This document shows positions 8,435 to 16,785 of a stretch of DNA of 64,000 nt, piece by piece. Source of the stretch: an alpha proteobacterium BAL199 (lineage in GTDB: Bacteria > Pseudomonadota > Alphaproteobacteria > Thalassobaculales > Thalassobaculaceae); contig ABHC01000004.1 in NCBI GenBank assembly GCA_000171835.1, positions 209,098 through 273,097 on the forward strand, given 5' to 3'. A model generated the notes under the pieces. The model worked only from the letters and a program-made list of their open reading frames with translations, searched no databases and was not told the origin of the DNA. The position numbers and the translations under genes are program-made. Each line of letters starts with the position of its first letter. Position 1 is the stretch's first letter.

Positions 8435-8477
8435 TGAATCCTTGCGCGTTGAGCCTTGCCAACGCATGTTGAGGACG

Positions 8478-9647
8478 ATGTCTACGGCACCCGATACCGT
8501 ACCCGCAAGCGCGCCCGAGGCGCGCGCCGAACTGCTGGCATTTGCCGGCAGGCCGGTGGATGCGCGTCCGGACCTGCTTGGGCTTGAGCGCGACGCGCTC
8601 GCGGCGGTCCTGGACGGGATCGGCCTGCCGGCGTTCCGGACCGGGCAGATCTGGCATTGGCTCTATCACCGGGGGGCAACGGACTTCCAGACGATGACCA
8701 CCTTGGCGAAGCCGTTGCGCGCCAGGCTCGCCGAGACGTTCCGGATTTCAAGGCCGAGCGTGGTGACCCGCCAGGACAGCATCGACGGCACGATCAAGTG
8801 GCTGCTGCGCTTTGCCGACGGCAACGAGGCCGAGGCAGTGTTCATCCCGGAGGAGGACCGCGGCACGCTGTGCGTCTCCTCGCAAGTCGGATGCACGCTG
8901 ACCTGCTCGTTCTGCCACACCGGAACCCAGCGTCTGGTCCGCAACCTCACGTCGGCGGAGATCGTCGGGCAGGTGATGGTGGCGCTTGACCATCTCGGGG
9001 CCTATCCGACCGGAGGGCCGAACCGCCCGCTGACCAACATCGTCCTGATGGGCATGGGCGAGCCGCTGTACAATTTCGACAACGTCGCCTCGGCGATGCG
9101 GATCATCATGGACGGCGAGGGTGTGGCGCTGTCCAAGCGCCGGATCACACTGTCGACCTCCGGCGTGGTGCCGATGATGGCGCAATGCGGCGCCGACCTT
9201 GGTGTCAACCTGGCGATCTCGCTGCACGCTACCACTGATACGGTGCGCGACGACCTGGTGCCGATCAACCGGAAATGGCCGATCGCGGAACTGCTTGACG
9301 CTTGCCGGCGCTATCCCGGCCTGAACAACGCCCGGCGCATCACCTTCGAATACGTCATGCTGGCCGGGGTCAACGATGCACCGGCCGACGCCCGCCGGCT
9401 GGTAGCGCTGATCGAGGGCATTCCGGCAAAGATCAACCTGATCCCGTTCAACCCGTGGCCGGGCTCGAAATACGTCTGCTCGGACCCAGACACCATCGAG
9501 CGGTTCGCCCAGATCGTGCTGGCCGCCGGCTACGCGTCGCCGGTGCGTACTCCGCGCGGCCGCGACATCCTGGCGGCGTGTGGCCAGTTGAAGAGCGAAA
9601 GCGCGAAACTCACCCGCCGAGAGGCACGGTCGGTCGCGGCGGAGTGA
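8478..9647 (+). CDS. rlmN: dual-specificity 23S rRNA/tRNA methyltransferase RlmN
   Basis: A 389-residue radical SAM enzyme that methylates C2 of A2503 in 23S rRNA and A37 in certain tRNAs. The 4Fe-4S cluster ligands are Cys139, Cys143 and Cys146 ([14 protein letters not shown]). The two methyl-transfer cysteines are present: Cys132, seven residues before the cluster as in E. coli, and the one in DILAACGQL near the C-terminus. The [13 protein letters not shown] and STSGVVP motifs are intact. The N-terminal ~95 residues form the RNA-binding helical domain. ATG 8478 follows a TGAGGA sequence. It is convergent with the small gene at 9657. Confidence 0.95.
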   Translation: MSTAPDTVPASAPEARAELLAFAGRPVDARPDLLGLERDALAAVLDGIGLPAFRTGQIWHWLYHRGATDFQTMTTLAKPLRARLAETFRISRPSVVTRQDSIDGTIKWLLRFADGNEAEAVFIPEEDRGTLCVSSQVGCTLTCSFCHTGTQRLVRNLTSAEIVGQVMVALDHLGAYPTGGPNRPLTNIVLMGMGEPLYNFDNVASAMRIIMDGEGVALSKRRITLSTSGVVPMMAQCGADLGVNLAISLHATTDTVRDDLVPINRKWPIAELLDACRRYPGLNNARRITFEYVMLAGVNDAPADARRLVALIEGIPAKINLIPFNPWPGSKYVCSDPDTIERFAQIVLAAGYASPVRTPRGRDILAACGQLKSESAKLTRREARSVAAE

Positions 9648-9656
9648 TCCTGCCGA

Positions 9657-9980
9657 TCACCCTGTGTCGTTTTCCTTTTTGCCGGCCGTTTCGATCCAGT
9701 AACCGACGCCAATTTCCGGCGACAGCGGCGACAGGCCATTTAGCACGCCCTGCCGGCGGGCCTGCAGCAGCAGGCGCCCGATCGGTTGGAACAGGGTTTC
9801 GCCACCGCCTTCGGGCGGCGGCTGCAATTGGATGCGCACGCTGCGCGGTTCGGTGAAGCGGGTGCGTTCCAGCATGCGGCGCACCGATTCCTCGGCGTGC
9901 GCCTGATCGAGCCCGCGCAGATCCAGTTCGTATTCGGCATCGGCCTCGGACAGGCGGCGCAACAGGCGGTCCGGATCCAT
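9657..9980 (-). CDS. small conserved protein, Smr-like N-terminus, 107 aa
   Basis: I cannot name this protein with confidence. Residues 17-40 (YELDLRGLDQAHAEESVRRM) resemble the start of an Smr domain, which normally opens with a conserved LDLHG-type motif, but the length is short and the C-terminal GTG-type Smr motif is not evident. The ATG at 9980 follows a GGGAGA sequence five bases upstream. It is divergent from the Bax-inhibitor-1 gene at 10131 and its stop lies 9 bp from the rlmN stop. Confidence 0.6.
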   Translation of the reverse strand: MDPDRLLRRLSEADAEYELDLRGLDQAHAEESVRRMLERTRFTEPRSVRIQLQPPPEGGGETLFQPIGRLLLQARRQGVLNGLSPLSPEIGVGYWIETAGKKENDTG

Positions 9981-10130
9981 GCTAGTCTCCCGCTGACGGT
10001 CGGTGTGAGGTAGCGTGGTGATGCCGTCATCACAAGGTGCTTGTGGGTAGCGGTTCGTATTGAATCGACACGACCAACACCCTATCTTTGTATGGAATTC
10101 CGACGGTGTCGGCACAGCAAGAGGTTCGCA

Positions 10131-10862
10131 ATGGATTCCAATCGCAAATACATGAGCCGGGCCGATGCCGACGTCGCCCAGTACGATGTCGGCCTGCGCC
10201 AGTACATGCTTGGCGTATACAATCACATGGTGTCGGCCTTGGTCTTCACCGGCATTGTCGCCTACGCGACGACGGTGCTGGCGGTGCAGGACGGCGCGAT
10301 GACTGGCTTCGGCCAGGCAATTTACGCTTCGCCGCTGAAGTGGGTTGTGATGCTGGCACCGCTTGGCATGGTGTTCCTGTTGTCGGCGCGCATCCGCTCG
10401 ATGTCCTTGGGCAGCGCCCGGATCTCGTTCTACGTGTTCGCGGCGCTGATGGGCCTGTCCCTGTCCTCGATCTTTCTGGTCTTTACCGGTGAGAGCGTGG
10501 TGCGGGTGTTCTTCATCACCGCGGCGGCGTTCGGCGGATTGAGCCTGTACGGCTACACCACCAAGAAGGACCTGTCGGGCTTCGGATCGTTCCTGATCAT
10601 GGGCCTGTTCGGCATCATCATCGCGTCGATCGTGAACATCTTCCTGGCGTCGTCGGCGCTGCAGTTCGCGATCTCGGTGATCGGGGTGTTGGTCTTCGCC
10701 GGCCTGACCGCCTACGACACCCAGCGCATCAAGGAGATGTACAACGAGATCGACGCCTCTGACATCGCCGGCAAGAAGGCGATCATGGGTGCGCTGTCGC
10801 TGTACCTGAACTTCATCAACATGTTCATGCTGCTGCTGCAACTGTTCGGCAATCGCGAGTAG
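10131..10862 (+). CDS. Bax inhibitor-1/YccA family membrane protein
   Basis: A 243-residue polytopic protein with about seven hydrophobic segments: near residues 35-52, 71-87, 95-113, 119-136, 150-172, 176-195 and 222-240. It has the family's C-terminal GLTAYDTQRIKEMYNEID motif, whose acidic residues form the calcium/proton gate in the BsYetJ homologue. E. coli YccA of this family modulates FtsH protease. ATG 10131 follows GAGGTTCGCA. It is a single-gene transcript ended by a strong terminator. Confidence 0.9.
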   Translation: MDSNRKYMSRADADVAQYDVGLRQYMLGVYNHMVSALVFTGIVAYATTVLAVQDGAMTGFGQAIYASPLKWVVMLAPLGMVFLLSARIRSMSLGSARISFYVFAALMGLSLSSIFLVFTGESVVRVFFITAAAFGGLSLYGYTTKKDLSGFGSFLIMGLFGIIIASIVNIFLASSALQFAISVIGVLVFAGLTAYDTQRIKEMYNEIDASDIAGKKAIMGALSLYLNFINMFMLLLQLFGNRE

Positions 10863-10887
10863 CGCGGCCAACATCAATCACGCTCAG

Positions 10888-10917
10888 GGCCCCGCCGGGA
10901 AACCGGCGGGGCCTTTT
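10888..10917 (+). terminator. rho-independent terminator after Bax-inhibitor-1 gene
   Basis: GGCCCCGCCGG, loop GAAA, CCGGCGGGGCC form a perfect 11-bp GC stem followed by TTTT, 25 bases after the stop codon. Confidence 0.9.
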
Positions 10918-11018
10918 GCATTCTCCCCACTGTCGCGCCCGCACGCTTTCGGCTGACTTGATCCCTTCAAGTCTTTAGAATGCCAGAGCTCAGGGTGGGG
11001 ATCGGGCGAGGGTGTCGC

Positions 11019-11465
11019 ATGTCGAAGAGTCTGTACGAGGTTCATACGCTGAAGGGGGGGCAATGGGTCATCGACTCAACCTATCCCGACCGCGAAGCCT
11101 CGATGGAGGTCGCCAAGGCGCTGCATGGCGAGAAACGCTTCGACGGCATCAAGGTGATCAAGGATACCTTTGACGCCAAGAGCGGGCAGGGGAAGGAAAT
11201 CGTCGTCTACGACACCTCCAAGGCGCCCCGCGAGAAGGCACCCCCACCGCAATCGCCAGCCGCCAAGACGGCAGAAGCATCGGCTGCGGCCGCGAGCGCG
11301 GCTCCGTCGCCTGCCGCCGGTCGAGCGCCGGCGAAGAAGGCGAAGAATCAAGACGTCTCGGTCGCCATCAAGGCGGTGCTGTGGCTGACGCTGATCCTGG
11401 TCGGTGGTCTGGGAGTGCTGTTCCTGATCACCAAGGCCGGCGATCTGATGGGCAAGGGATTCTGA
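11019..11465 (+). CDS. hypothetical protein with C-terminal membrane anchor, 148 aa
   Basis: I do not recognise a named family. Residues 1-65 form a compact alpha/beta region (LYEVHTLKGGQWVIDSTYP; FDGIKVIKDTFD). A Pro/Ala/Lys-rich linker spans ~70-110, and one transmembrane helix follows at ~117-140 (LWLTLILVGGLGVLFLITKA). The predicted layout is a tail-anchored inner-membrane protein with its small domain in the cytoplasm. ATG 11019 follows GAGGGT. It is transcribed alone after the preceding terminator. Confidence 0.7.
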   Translation: MSKSLYEVHTLKGGQWVIDSTYPDREASMEVAKALHGEKRFDGIKVIKDTFDAKSGQGKEIVVYDTSKAPREKAPPPQSPAAKTAEASAAAASAAPSPAAGRAPAKKAKNQDVSVAIKAVLWLTLILVGGLGVLFLITKAGDLMGKGF

Positions 11466-11497
11466 CGCCGGGCGTCGGATGATGTGGTCAGCCAGAT

Positions 11498-11992
11498 TTA
11501 TGGCCAGGAAGCATCGACCTGTTTCATGCCGGCTTGCTCGAAATAGGTGTCGTAGTCGGTCGGAGGGCCGGCAAGGGCGTGTATCAGTCGTATCAGGCTG
11601 TATTGCGTGCTCGGTATCGCGATTGGCGGGTTCCAGTCCCGCGGCATCGGCAGCAGGCAGCGGTTGCGGTCAACCGACACCACGATCTCCCGAAACGACA
11701 GCCTGCCCTCGATGAAGATGTCGAGATAGCGTGTCCGTGCGTTCTCTTGTGCGAACGGATGGCCGTCGGGCAGCACGTAGGATCCCTGTTCGACCATGCC
11801 ATACGCCATGGTCAGCGCCAGGTCGGGCTTGTAGCTGAAGGCAACGAGATGCTCGTCGGCGTCGAGACGGTCACGGCCGCCTTCGGCACCGGCGACCTCG
11901 ATGATGCGGTGCCGGTACGTGGGGCGAAACAGGATCGTCCAGTCTTCGATCCCGCTGCCGGCAATGGTTCCCAGAAAGTCACGCAGGTTCAT
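11498..11992 (-). CDS. hypothetical protein, 164 aa
   Basis: No family recognised. The product is soluble, without signal peptide or membrane segment, and has an alternating strand/helix pattern with several aromatic residues. It lies 15 bp downstream of the gene at 12008-12367 on the same strand, so the two probably form an operon. The codon pattern and good third-position GC fit a real gene. Confidence 0.6.
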   Translation of the reverse strand: MNLRDFLGTIAGSGIEDWTILFRPTYRHRIIEVAGAEGGRDRLDADEHLVAFSYKPDLALTMAYGMVEQGSYVLPDGHPFAQENARTRYLDIFIEGRLSFREIVVSVDRNRCLLPMPRDWNPPIAIPSTQYSLIRLIHALAGPPTDYDTYFEQAGMKQVDASWP

Positions 11993-12007
11993 GACGCCGA
12001 CCTGATA

Positions 12008-12367
12008 TCACGTCGACTCCAGGCGGCGGTCGTGCGGGTCGCGCTTTGGCCATTCCGGAACCGACTTGCCCGTGACCTCCTGCAGAATGGTGCGGGCGTT
12101 CTCGATGATCATGCGGGATTTCGCCGAGATCCGGGGGTTGTCTTCGATGGCAGCCACGACTTCCGGCTGCGCGACAATCAGCATCAATTCATCCAGACTT
12201 TCACACAGATCGACCGAACCGGCGATGATGCGCGCGTTGCCGTCCCGTTCCTCCGGCTTACCGGCCCAGGACATGGTCCCGACCTGGCCCGGGGAGCCGC
12301 CACGGCTGTAGGACCAGAGTTCGCCGTTCGGCCGGATCTTCCACGGCCCGGAAGTATAGCGTGGCAC
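12008..12367 (-). CDS. hypothetical protein, 119 aa
   Basis: No family recognised with confidence. The N-terminal TSGPWKIRPNGELWSYSRGG segment and the following NARIIAGSVDLCESLDEL resemble short proteins often found in phage or mobile regions, but that is only an impression. No signal peptide. It is the first gene of a two-gene unit with 11498-11992 and is divergent from the lipoprotein gene at 12525. Confidence 0.6.
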   Translation of the reverse strand: MPRYTSGPWKIRPNGELWSYSRGGSPGQVGTMSWAGKPEERDGNARIIAGSVDLCESLDELMLIVAQPEVVAAIEDNPRISAKSRMIIENARTILQEVTGKSVPEWPKRDPHDRRLEST

Positions 12368-12524
12368 TGCGGCCCTCCTTTACTCGACCGGTGGAATGGT
12401 ACCGAGCGCCCCTGCGGTTAACAATCGGAACTCTGCCCGAGAGCGCTGTCGCGCCCACGTTATCATGATTCCTAAAACCCTCGACGTTTGTTACCATGGG
12501 ACTTGATGCAAGGAGGGGAAGCTC

Positions 12525-13292
12525 TTGGTTCGACTGATTTTGGTTATGGCGCTAGCGACGTTATTGAGCGGCTGCGGCGCCGACACGCTGCTGCAGTCGT
12601 CTGACGCGCGGCGGGCGGAGATTGAAGCGGCCGTAACCGATGTGCTGGAGGCCGAAAAGGGCTGGCAGACACAGTTCATCGAGCGGCGCACCGAAACCAT
12701 GATGGCCGAGCAGAAGGAGACTGCCGCGCGCACGCAGGAGATTGCCGCGCGCATGAAGACCATCGAGGATCGCCTCGACGACATCGCCCGCAAGGTTCCA
12801 TCGATCGCCGATCCGGGGTTCGGCCGGAGCCGGCCTACAGCCGCGCTATCGGCTCCGGCACCCGTTGTCGACTCCGCGGAGATGGTGGCACTCAGACGCG
12901 ATCTGGACGCGATGACCGGCGCGGTCGCCCAACTGCTGACGCAGCGTGCGGGGTCGGACGCCGAAGTCCGTGCCCGGTTCGAGCGGCTTGAACTGCGCAC
13001 CAGCGCTCTGGCGTGGCCTGAGTCGCATGGCAGTCCCGGCGTGCATCTCGCATCTTACAAGACCCACGAAGCGGCACTCGGCGGCTGGGAGGTTCTGCAG
13101 TCCCGCTATCGGAATGCGTTCGGCTCGGAACCGCCGACCTTTATTGAGGTGGAAACGGTGGCCGGTCGCTTCGTTCGGTTGTTTGCCGGCGTGGGGTTGA
13201 GCGATCGAGAACTGCTCGCCATCCGGGACAAGGTTCGCCAAGGTGGTGATTACGCGATGATCCTGCCGCTGCCGTCGGTGCCCGAGAGCTGA
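12525..13292 (+). CDS. SPOR-domain lipoprotein with coiled coil
   Basis: A 255-residue exported lipoprotein. The signal peptide ends in a lipobox (LATLLSGC), so Cys17 should be lipid-modified. Residues ~25-90 and ~115-150 are heptad-rich and probably coiled coil. The C-terminal ~75 residues look like a SPOR domain (VHLASYKTHEAALGGWEVL, then VAGRFVRLFAGV), which binds denuded septal peptidoglycan in known cases. TTG 12525 is chosen because AAGGAGGGG lies eight bases upstream. A role at the cell envelope, perhaps in division, is inference. Confidence 0.75.
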   Translation: MVRLILVMALATLLSGCGADTLLQSSDARRAEIEAAVTDVLEAEKGWQTQFIERRTETMMAEQKETAARTQEIAARMKTIEDRLDDIARKVPSIADPGFGRSRPTAALSAPAPVVDSAEMVALRRDLDAMTGAVAQLLTQRAGSDAEVRARFERLELRTSALAWPESHGSPGVHLASYKTHEAALGGWEVLQSRYRNAFGSEPPTFIEVETVAGRFVRLFAGVGLSDRELLAIRDKVRQGGDYAMILPLPSVPES

Positions 13293-13306
13293 CGTTCGAT
13301 CAGCTC
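13286..13306. terminator. stem-loop at convergent gene ends
   Basis: GAGCTGA, loop CGTTCGA, TCAGCTC: a perfect 7-bp stem overlapping the lipoprotein stop codon, 13 bp from the end of the kinase fragment. It lacks a T-run. Confidence 0.35.
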
Positions 13307-13319
13307 CGGGACTTTCGGC

Positions 13320-13993
13320 CTACTGGCGGGTGGCAAACGGAATCGTTCCATCGATGTCCTCTTGCACGGCGGCAAGCGGGAATATGATGCTGACGGTCGT
13401 GCCCTGGCCGGTCTCGCTCTGGATATCAATCACGCCGCCATGCAGGTCCATGAAACGACGCACCAGCGGCAGACCGAGCCCGGCGCCCTCATAGCTGCGA
13501 CCGAGGCCGGAGTGTAGCTGTGAGAACGGTTCGAACGCTGACGAAATGTTCTCGGCCGGCATACCGATCCCGTGATCGATCACTTTGAGGCCAGTCCCAA
13601 GCGCGGTCTCCAGGAATTCGATGATCACTTCAGAATCCGGATTGGAGAATTTCACCGCATTGCCGACGACGTTGAGAACGACCTGCCGAAGACGCTGCGC
13701 GTCGGCGTGGATCGGTGGCGCGTTGAATGGAACATCGTTGCGCAGGGTGATGTTGGCCTCGTTGGCGCGTTGGCGCAGCAGTCGAATGCAACTGTCGACC
13801 ATGCCGTGTGCGCCGATTGCTTGGATATCGATGTCGATCTTGCCGGCCTCGACCCGCGTGATGTCGAGGATGTCGTTGATCACACCCAGCAAATGCTCGC
13901 CGCTCTGCCGGATGTCCCGTGCGTAACCCGCATAACGCGCGCTCAGCGGACCAAATCGTTCCTCGGCCATCAGGTCGGAAAAGCCGATGACGG
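13320..13993 (-). pseudogene. sensor histidine kinase, 3' part only, cut by IS copy 1
   Basis: The reading frame emerges from the left end of the IS at 13993. It encodes the second half of a HisKA dimerisation helix (VIGFSDLM, then SGEHLLGVINDILDITRVEAGK) and a complete HATPase domain: N box NVVGNAVKFSN, G1 VIDHGIGMP, G2 GAGLGLPLVRRFMDLHGG. In intact kinases the VIGFSDLM motif directly follows the phospho-accepting H box, so the break falls just after the catalytic histidine. The sensor part and the histidine are absent from the window. An internal ATG at 13970 could give a 216-residue ATP-binding fragment without kinase function. Confidence 0.88.
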
Positions 13994-14809
13994 GGTGTTG
14001 TCACGTTAACTCGTCGAGTTAGCAAGTTGGCATGCCGGTCGTTGATCAAGCGGCATGTGCCGCGGATTTCCAAGCTTCGAACGCTTCGAGCCGATGGTAG
14101 CGAATGGTGAGGGCGGAACGACGGCGGGCTGGGACAGAGTAACGATTGCGGGTTGCGGATTGCATAGACACGAAGCGTTGTAATCCACCCGGTGATCGGA
14201 AGCCTTGCATCACCCGCTCTCGTTTTCGGAAGGGCAAGTGGCTGTTCTCGGCGCGGTTATTGAGCCCCTTGTGTGACCAATGATCAAGGCCAGGCGCGAC
14301 CTCGCGCTTGGCGGCCCCATATGAGCGCAGTTTGTCCGTAATGATCCTTTTGGGCACGAAGCCCCAACGTTTCATCAGCTTGATCAAAAGCCGCTTTGCA
14401 GCGCGCTTGTCTCGCTTCGATTGTAAGATTTCCTCAAGAACGACACCGTGTTGGTCGACGGCGCGCCACAGCCAGTATGACCGGCCCGCGATCTTCACGA
14501 CGACTTCGTCCAGATGCCAAACATCACCAGGGCGAGGCTGCCGTCGCCGCAGAACGTGGGCGATCCGGGGACCGAACTTGACGGTCCAGCGCCGGATCGT
14601 CTCATACGAAACGTCCACACCACGTTCCAGCATAAGCTCCTCGACCTCGCGCAGGCTCAAGTTGAACCGGGCGTAGAGCCAGACAACATGAGAAATGATC
14701 TGAGGCGGAAAGCGGTGGCGCTTGTAGCTGATTTTCTCTGTTTGCATCGACACCGCCTACGCCCGGATCATTGAACCCGCAACCTCAGGCACGTTAACGT
14801 GACAACACC
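13994..14809 (-). mobile_element. IS6-family insertion sequence, copy 1 (816 bp)
   Basis: The ends are 17-bp perfect terminal inverted repeats (GGTGTTGTCACGTTAAC). The element holds one DDE transposase gene on the minus strand. The copies at 40365-41180 and 58974-59789 have the same length and appear identical. The adjacent 8-mers are GATGACGG (left) and GGTATAGT (right) and do not match, so there is no target-site duplication. The left flank is a kinase gene and the right flank an unrelated adenylate cyclase gene, so this is not a simple insertion. Confidence 0.95.
14046..14747 (-). CDS. IS6-family transposase, copy 1
   Basis: A 233-residue DDE transposase. A helix-turn-helix region spans residues ~20-58 (LSLREVEELMLERGVDVSYE). 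The catalytic triad is Asp80 (VWHLDEVVVKI), Asp138 (IITDKLRSYG) and Glu167 (NNRAENSHLPF). The protein is intact and probably active; IS6-family enzymes transpose replicatively through cointegrates. I chose ATG 14747, which has AGGCGG five bases upstream; an in-frame GTG six bases earlier is the alternative. Confidence 0.93.
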   Translation of the reverse strand: MQTEKISYKRHRFPPQIISHVVWLYARFNLSLREVEELMLERGVDVSYETIRRWTVKFGPRIAHVLRRRQPRPGDVWHLDEVVVKIAGRSYWLWRAVDQHGVVLEEILQSKRDKRAAKRLLIKLMKRWGFVPKRIITDKLRSYGAAKREVAPGLDHWSHKGLNNRAENSHLPFRKRERVMQGFRSPGGLQRFVSMQSATRNRYSVPARRRSALTIRYHRLEAFEAWKSAAHAA

Positions 14810-15214
14810 GGTATAGTCGTCGTTCACTCCGAAGGCGGCGCTGGCATAGCGAGTGGCGATCGCATGGTCGACCAGCAGCAACGGGATCGACAATCCGAGG
14901 CTTAGCTGAGCGATCTCCGACCAGCTCATCGCCCGGAACGAATCTCGCAGCCAGATCGCGCGCAAGGCGATCAGGATGTGGATGGTCAAGGCGCCGTACA
15001 GCAGGCTGGTGCCGATCGGGTTGCGCCAGACCTGCACGAACGGCTCTCGGAAGTACGCCAGCGCTTCGAGCGACCAGATGCCGGCGGCATGGTTCAGCAG
15101 ATGCGACAGCACATAGCTGAACAGAATCAGGCCCGAGGTCGTGCGCAACCGTGCGACGACGTTTCCCGTCGATGCGGTTCGTGCAGTGCCTGGATGATCG
15201 ACGGTGGTTGCCAT
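14810..15214 (-). pseudogene. adenylate cyclase N-terminal membrane domain, cut by IS copy 1
   Basis: The first 135 codons of a membrane protein, ending at FGVNDDYT where the IS begins. It has hydrophobic segments near residues 29-45, 68-86 and 101-118, and the SHLLNHAAGIWSLEAL motif of the succinate-dehydrogenase-like membrane domain that precedes ferredoxin and cyclase domains in a family of class III adenylate cyclases. The ATG at 15214 has GGAGCG upstream. Read-through into the IS adds a few residues before a stop. The missing part would be the rest of the membrane domain, the 2Fe-2S domain and the cyclase domain, exactly what is encoded at 62558-63859. Confidence 0.8.
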
Positions 15215-15330
15215 AATCGCTCCACAATATCGAAGATACTACCGCAATCACTTGAAAATCGTGGGGAAATTGGTACACCACGCACCGCCGACTTAGGCAT
15301 GGCTTTCATTTACAAATGGTCGCATCGGAC

Positions 15331-16056
15331 ATGACGAACGCCCTATCGGTGCGTGGTCTGGTCAAACGCTTCGGGTCGAAGACCGCGGTCGACGACCTCA
15401 GCTTTGAGGTTGCCACCGGCGAGGTCCTCGGCTTCCTCGGCCCGAACGGCGCCGGAAAGTCCACGACAATGAAGATGATCTGCGGATTTCTCGCGCCGAC
15501 CGTCGGCACGGCGGTGATCTGTGGGCACGACGTGCTGGAGAATCCGATCGCCGCGAAGCGCAGCTTCGGCTATCTGCCGGAAGGGGCGCCGGCCTATCCG
15601 GACATGACGACGATCGGGTTCCTCGACTTCATCGCCGGCATCCGTAGGTACAATGGCGCCGAGCGCCGGGAACGTGTGACGGAAGCGATTGCCAAGACCC
15701 GGTTGGAGGAGGTCATCCACCAGCCGATCGAGACCCTGTCGAAGGGCTTCAAGCGCCGAGTCGGCCTGGCCCAGGCACTGCTGCACGATCCGGCGGTGCT
15801 GATCCTGGACGAGCCGACCGACGGCCTGGATCCGAACCAAAAATTCGAAGTGCGCAAGCTAATCAAGGCGATGGCGGCGACCAAGGCGATCGTGATCTCG
15901 ACTCACATCCTGGAAGAGGTCGACGCGGTGTGCTCGCGCGCCATGATCATCGCGCGCGGCCGGATCCTGGCCGACGACACGCCGGAAGGTCTGCGCGGCC
16001 TGTCGGCCAGCCGGAACCTGGACGACGTGTTCCGCGAGGTGACTGCCGATGCGTAA
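15331..16056 (+). CDS. ABC transporter ATP-binding protein, GldA-like
   Basis: A 241-residue ABC ATPase: Walker A GPNGAGKST near residue 37, a Q-loop-region YLPEGAPAYPDM, signature LSKGFKRR, Walker B VLILDEPTDGLDP and switch His in STHILEE. It is the first of four same-strand genes (ATPase, permease, GldG-like, DUF4340). Its stop overlaps the permease start by 8 bp. ATG 15331 gives a normal N-terminus; an in-frame ATG at 15316 is also possible and neither has a clear ribosome-binding site. The substrate is unknown. Confidence 0.9.
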   Translation: MTNALSVRGLVKRFGSKTAVDDLSFEVATGEVLGFLGPNGAGKSTTMKMICGFLAPTVGTAVICGHDVLENPIAAKRSFGYLPEGAPAYPDMTTIGFLDFIAGIRRYNGAERRERVTEAIAKTRLEEVIHQPIETLSKGFKRRVGLAQALLHDPAVLILDEPTDGLDPNQKFEVRKLIKAMAATKAIVISTHILEEVDAVCSRAMIIARGRILADDTPEGLRGLSASRNLDDVFREVTADA

Positions 16057-16783
16057 CGTCGGGCTGATCATGCGCCGCGAGCTGCGCGGCTACTTCGCCA
16101 CGCCGCTCGCCTACATCTTCATCGTGATCTTCCTGGCGTTGGCCGGGGCGCTGACCTTCTTCGTGGGTGGTCTGCTGCAGCGCGGCCAAGCCGATCTGCA
16201 GCCATTCTTTACGTTCCATCCGTGGCTGTACCTGTTCCTGGTGCCGGCGCTGTCGATGCGGCTGTGGGCCGAGGAGCGGCGGACCGGCACGATCGAGCTG
16301 TTCCTGACCCTGCCGATCACGATGAGCGAGGCGGTGATCGCCAAGTTCCTGGCGGCCTGGGCGTTTACCGCGATCGCGGTGACCTTGACCTTCCCGCTGT
16401 GGATTACGGTCAATCTGCTGGGCAATCCCGACAATGGGGTGATCCTGGCGTCCTATGTCGGCAGCCTGCTGATGGCCGGAGCATTCCTGGCGGTCGGATC
16501 GATGATCTCGGCGACCACCAAGAATCAGGTCATCGCCTTCGTGGTGACGACCGCCGTGCTGTTCGTGTTCGCGCTCGCCGGGTCGGACGCGGTGCTGGAG
16601 GCGTTCCGGGGGTGGGCACCCGCGATCGTCGTCGATCTGGTCGCCGGCTTCGGGTTCCTCACGCACTTCCAGTCGATCGCCCGCGGAGTCATCGACTTGC
16701 GCGATGCGATCTTCTTCGGTTCGGTCATCGTCTTGGCGCTGTTCGCCAACGCGCTGATCGTCGATCTCAAGAAGGCGGACTGA
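16049..16783 (+). CDS. ABC-2 type permease, GldF-like
   Basis: A 244-residue integral membrane protein with about six hydrophobic segments. It carries the ABC-2 permease features MRRELRGYFATPLAYIF at the N-terminus and the ERRTGTIELFLTLPIT cytosolic motif. It is the membrane partner of the preceding ATPase. In Bacteroidetes GldA/GldF/GldG are needed for gliding; homologous operons occur in many non-gliding bacteria, where the function is unknown. Overlap with both neighbours implies translational coupling. Confidence 0.9.
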   Translation: MRNVGLIMRRELRGYFATPLAYIFIVIFLALAGALTFFVGGLLQRGQADLQPFFTFHPWLYLFLVPALSMRLWAEERRTGTIELFLTLPITMSEAVIAKFLAAWAFTAIAVTLTFPLWITVNLLGNPDNGVILASYVGSLLMAGAFLAVGSMISATTKNQVIAFVVTTAVLFVFALAGSDAVLEAFRGWAPAIVVDLVAGFGFLTHFQSIARGVIDLRDAIFFGSVIVLALFANALIVDLKKAD

Positions 16784-16785
16784 CC

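Noticed and set aside
13986..14817. 8-bp target-site duplication of IS copy 1
   Set aside because: GATGACGG and GGTATAGT do not match; comparison with the flanks of the other two copies also failed.
16222..16785. Upstream in-frame extension of the GldG-like gene
   Set aside because: It overlaps the permease gene almost fully in another frame; the ATG at 16786 begins the family-like N-terminus.
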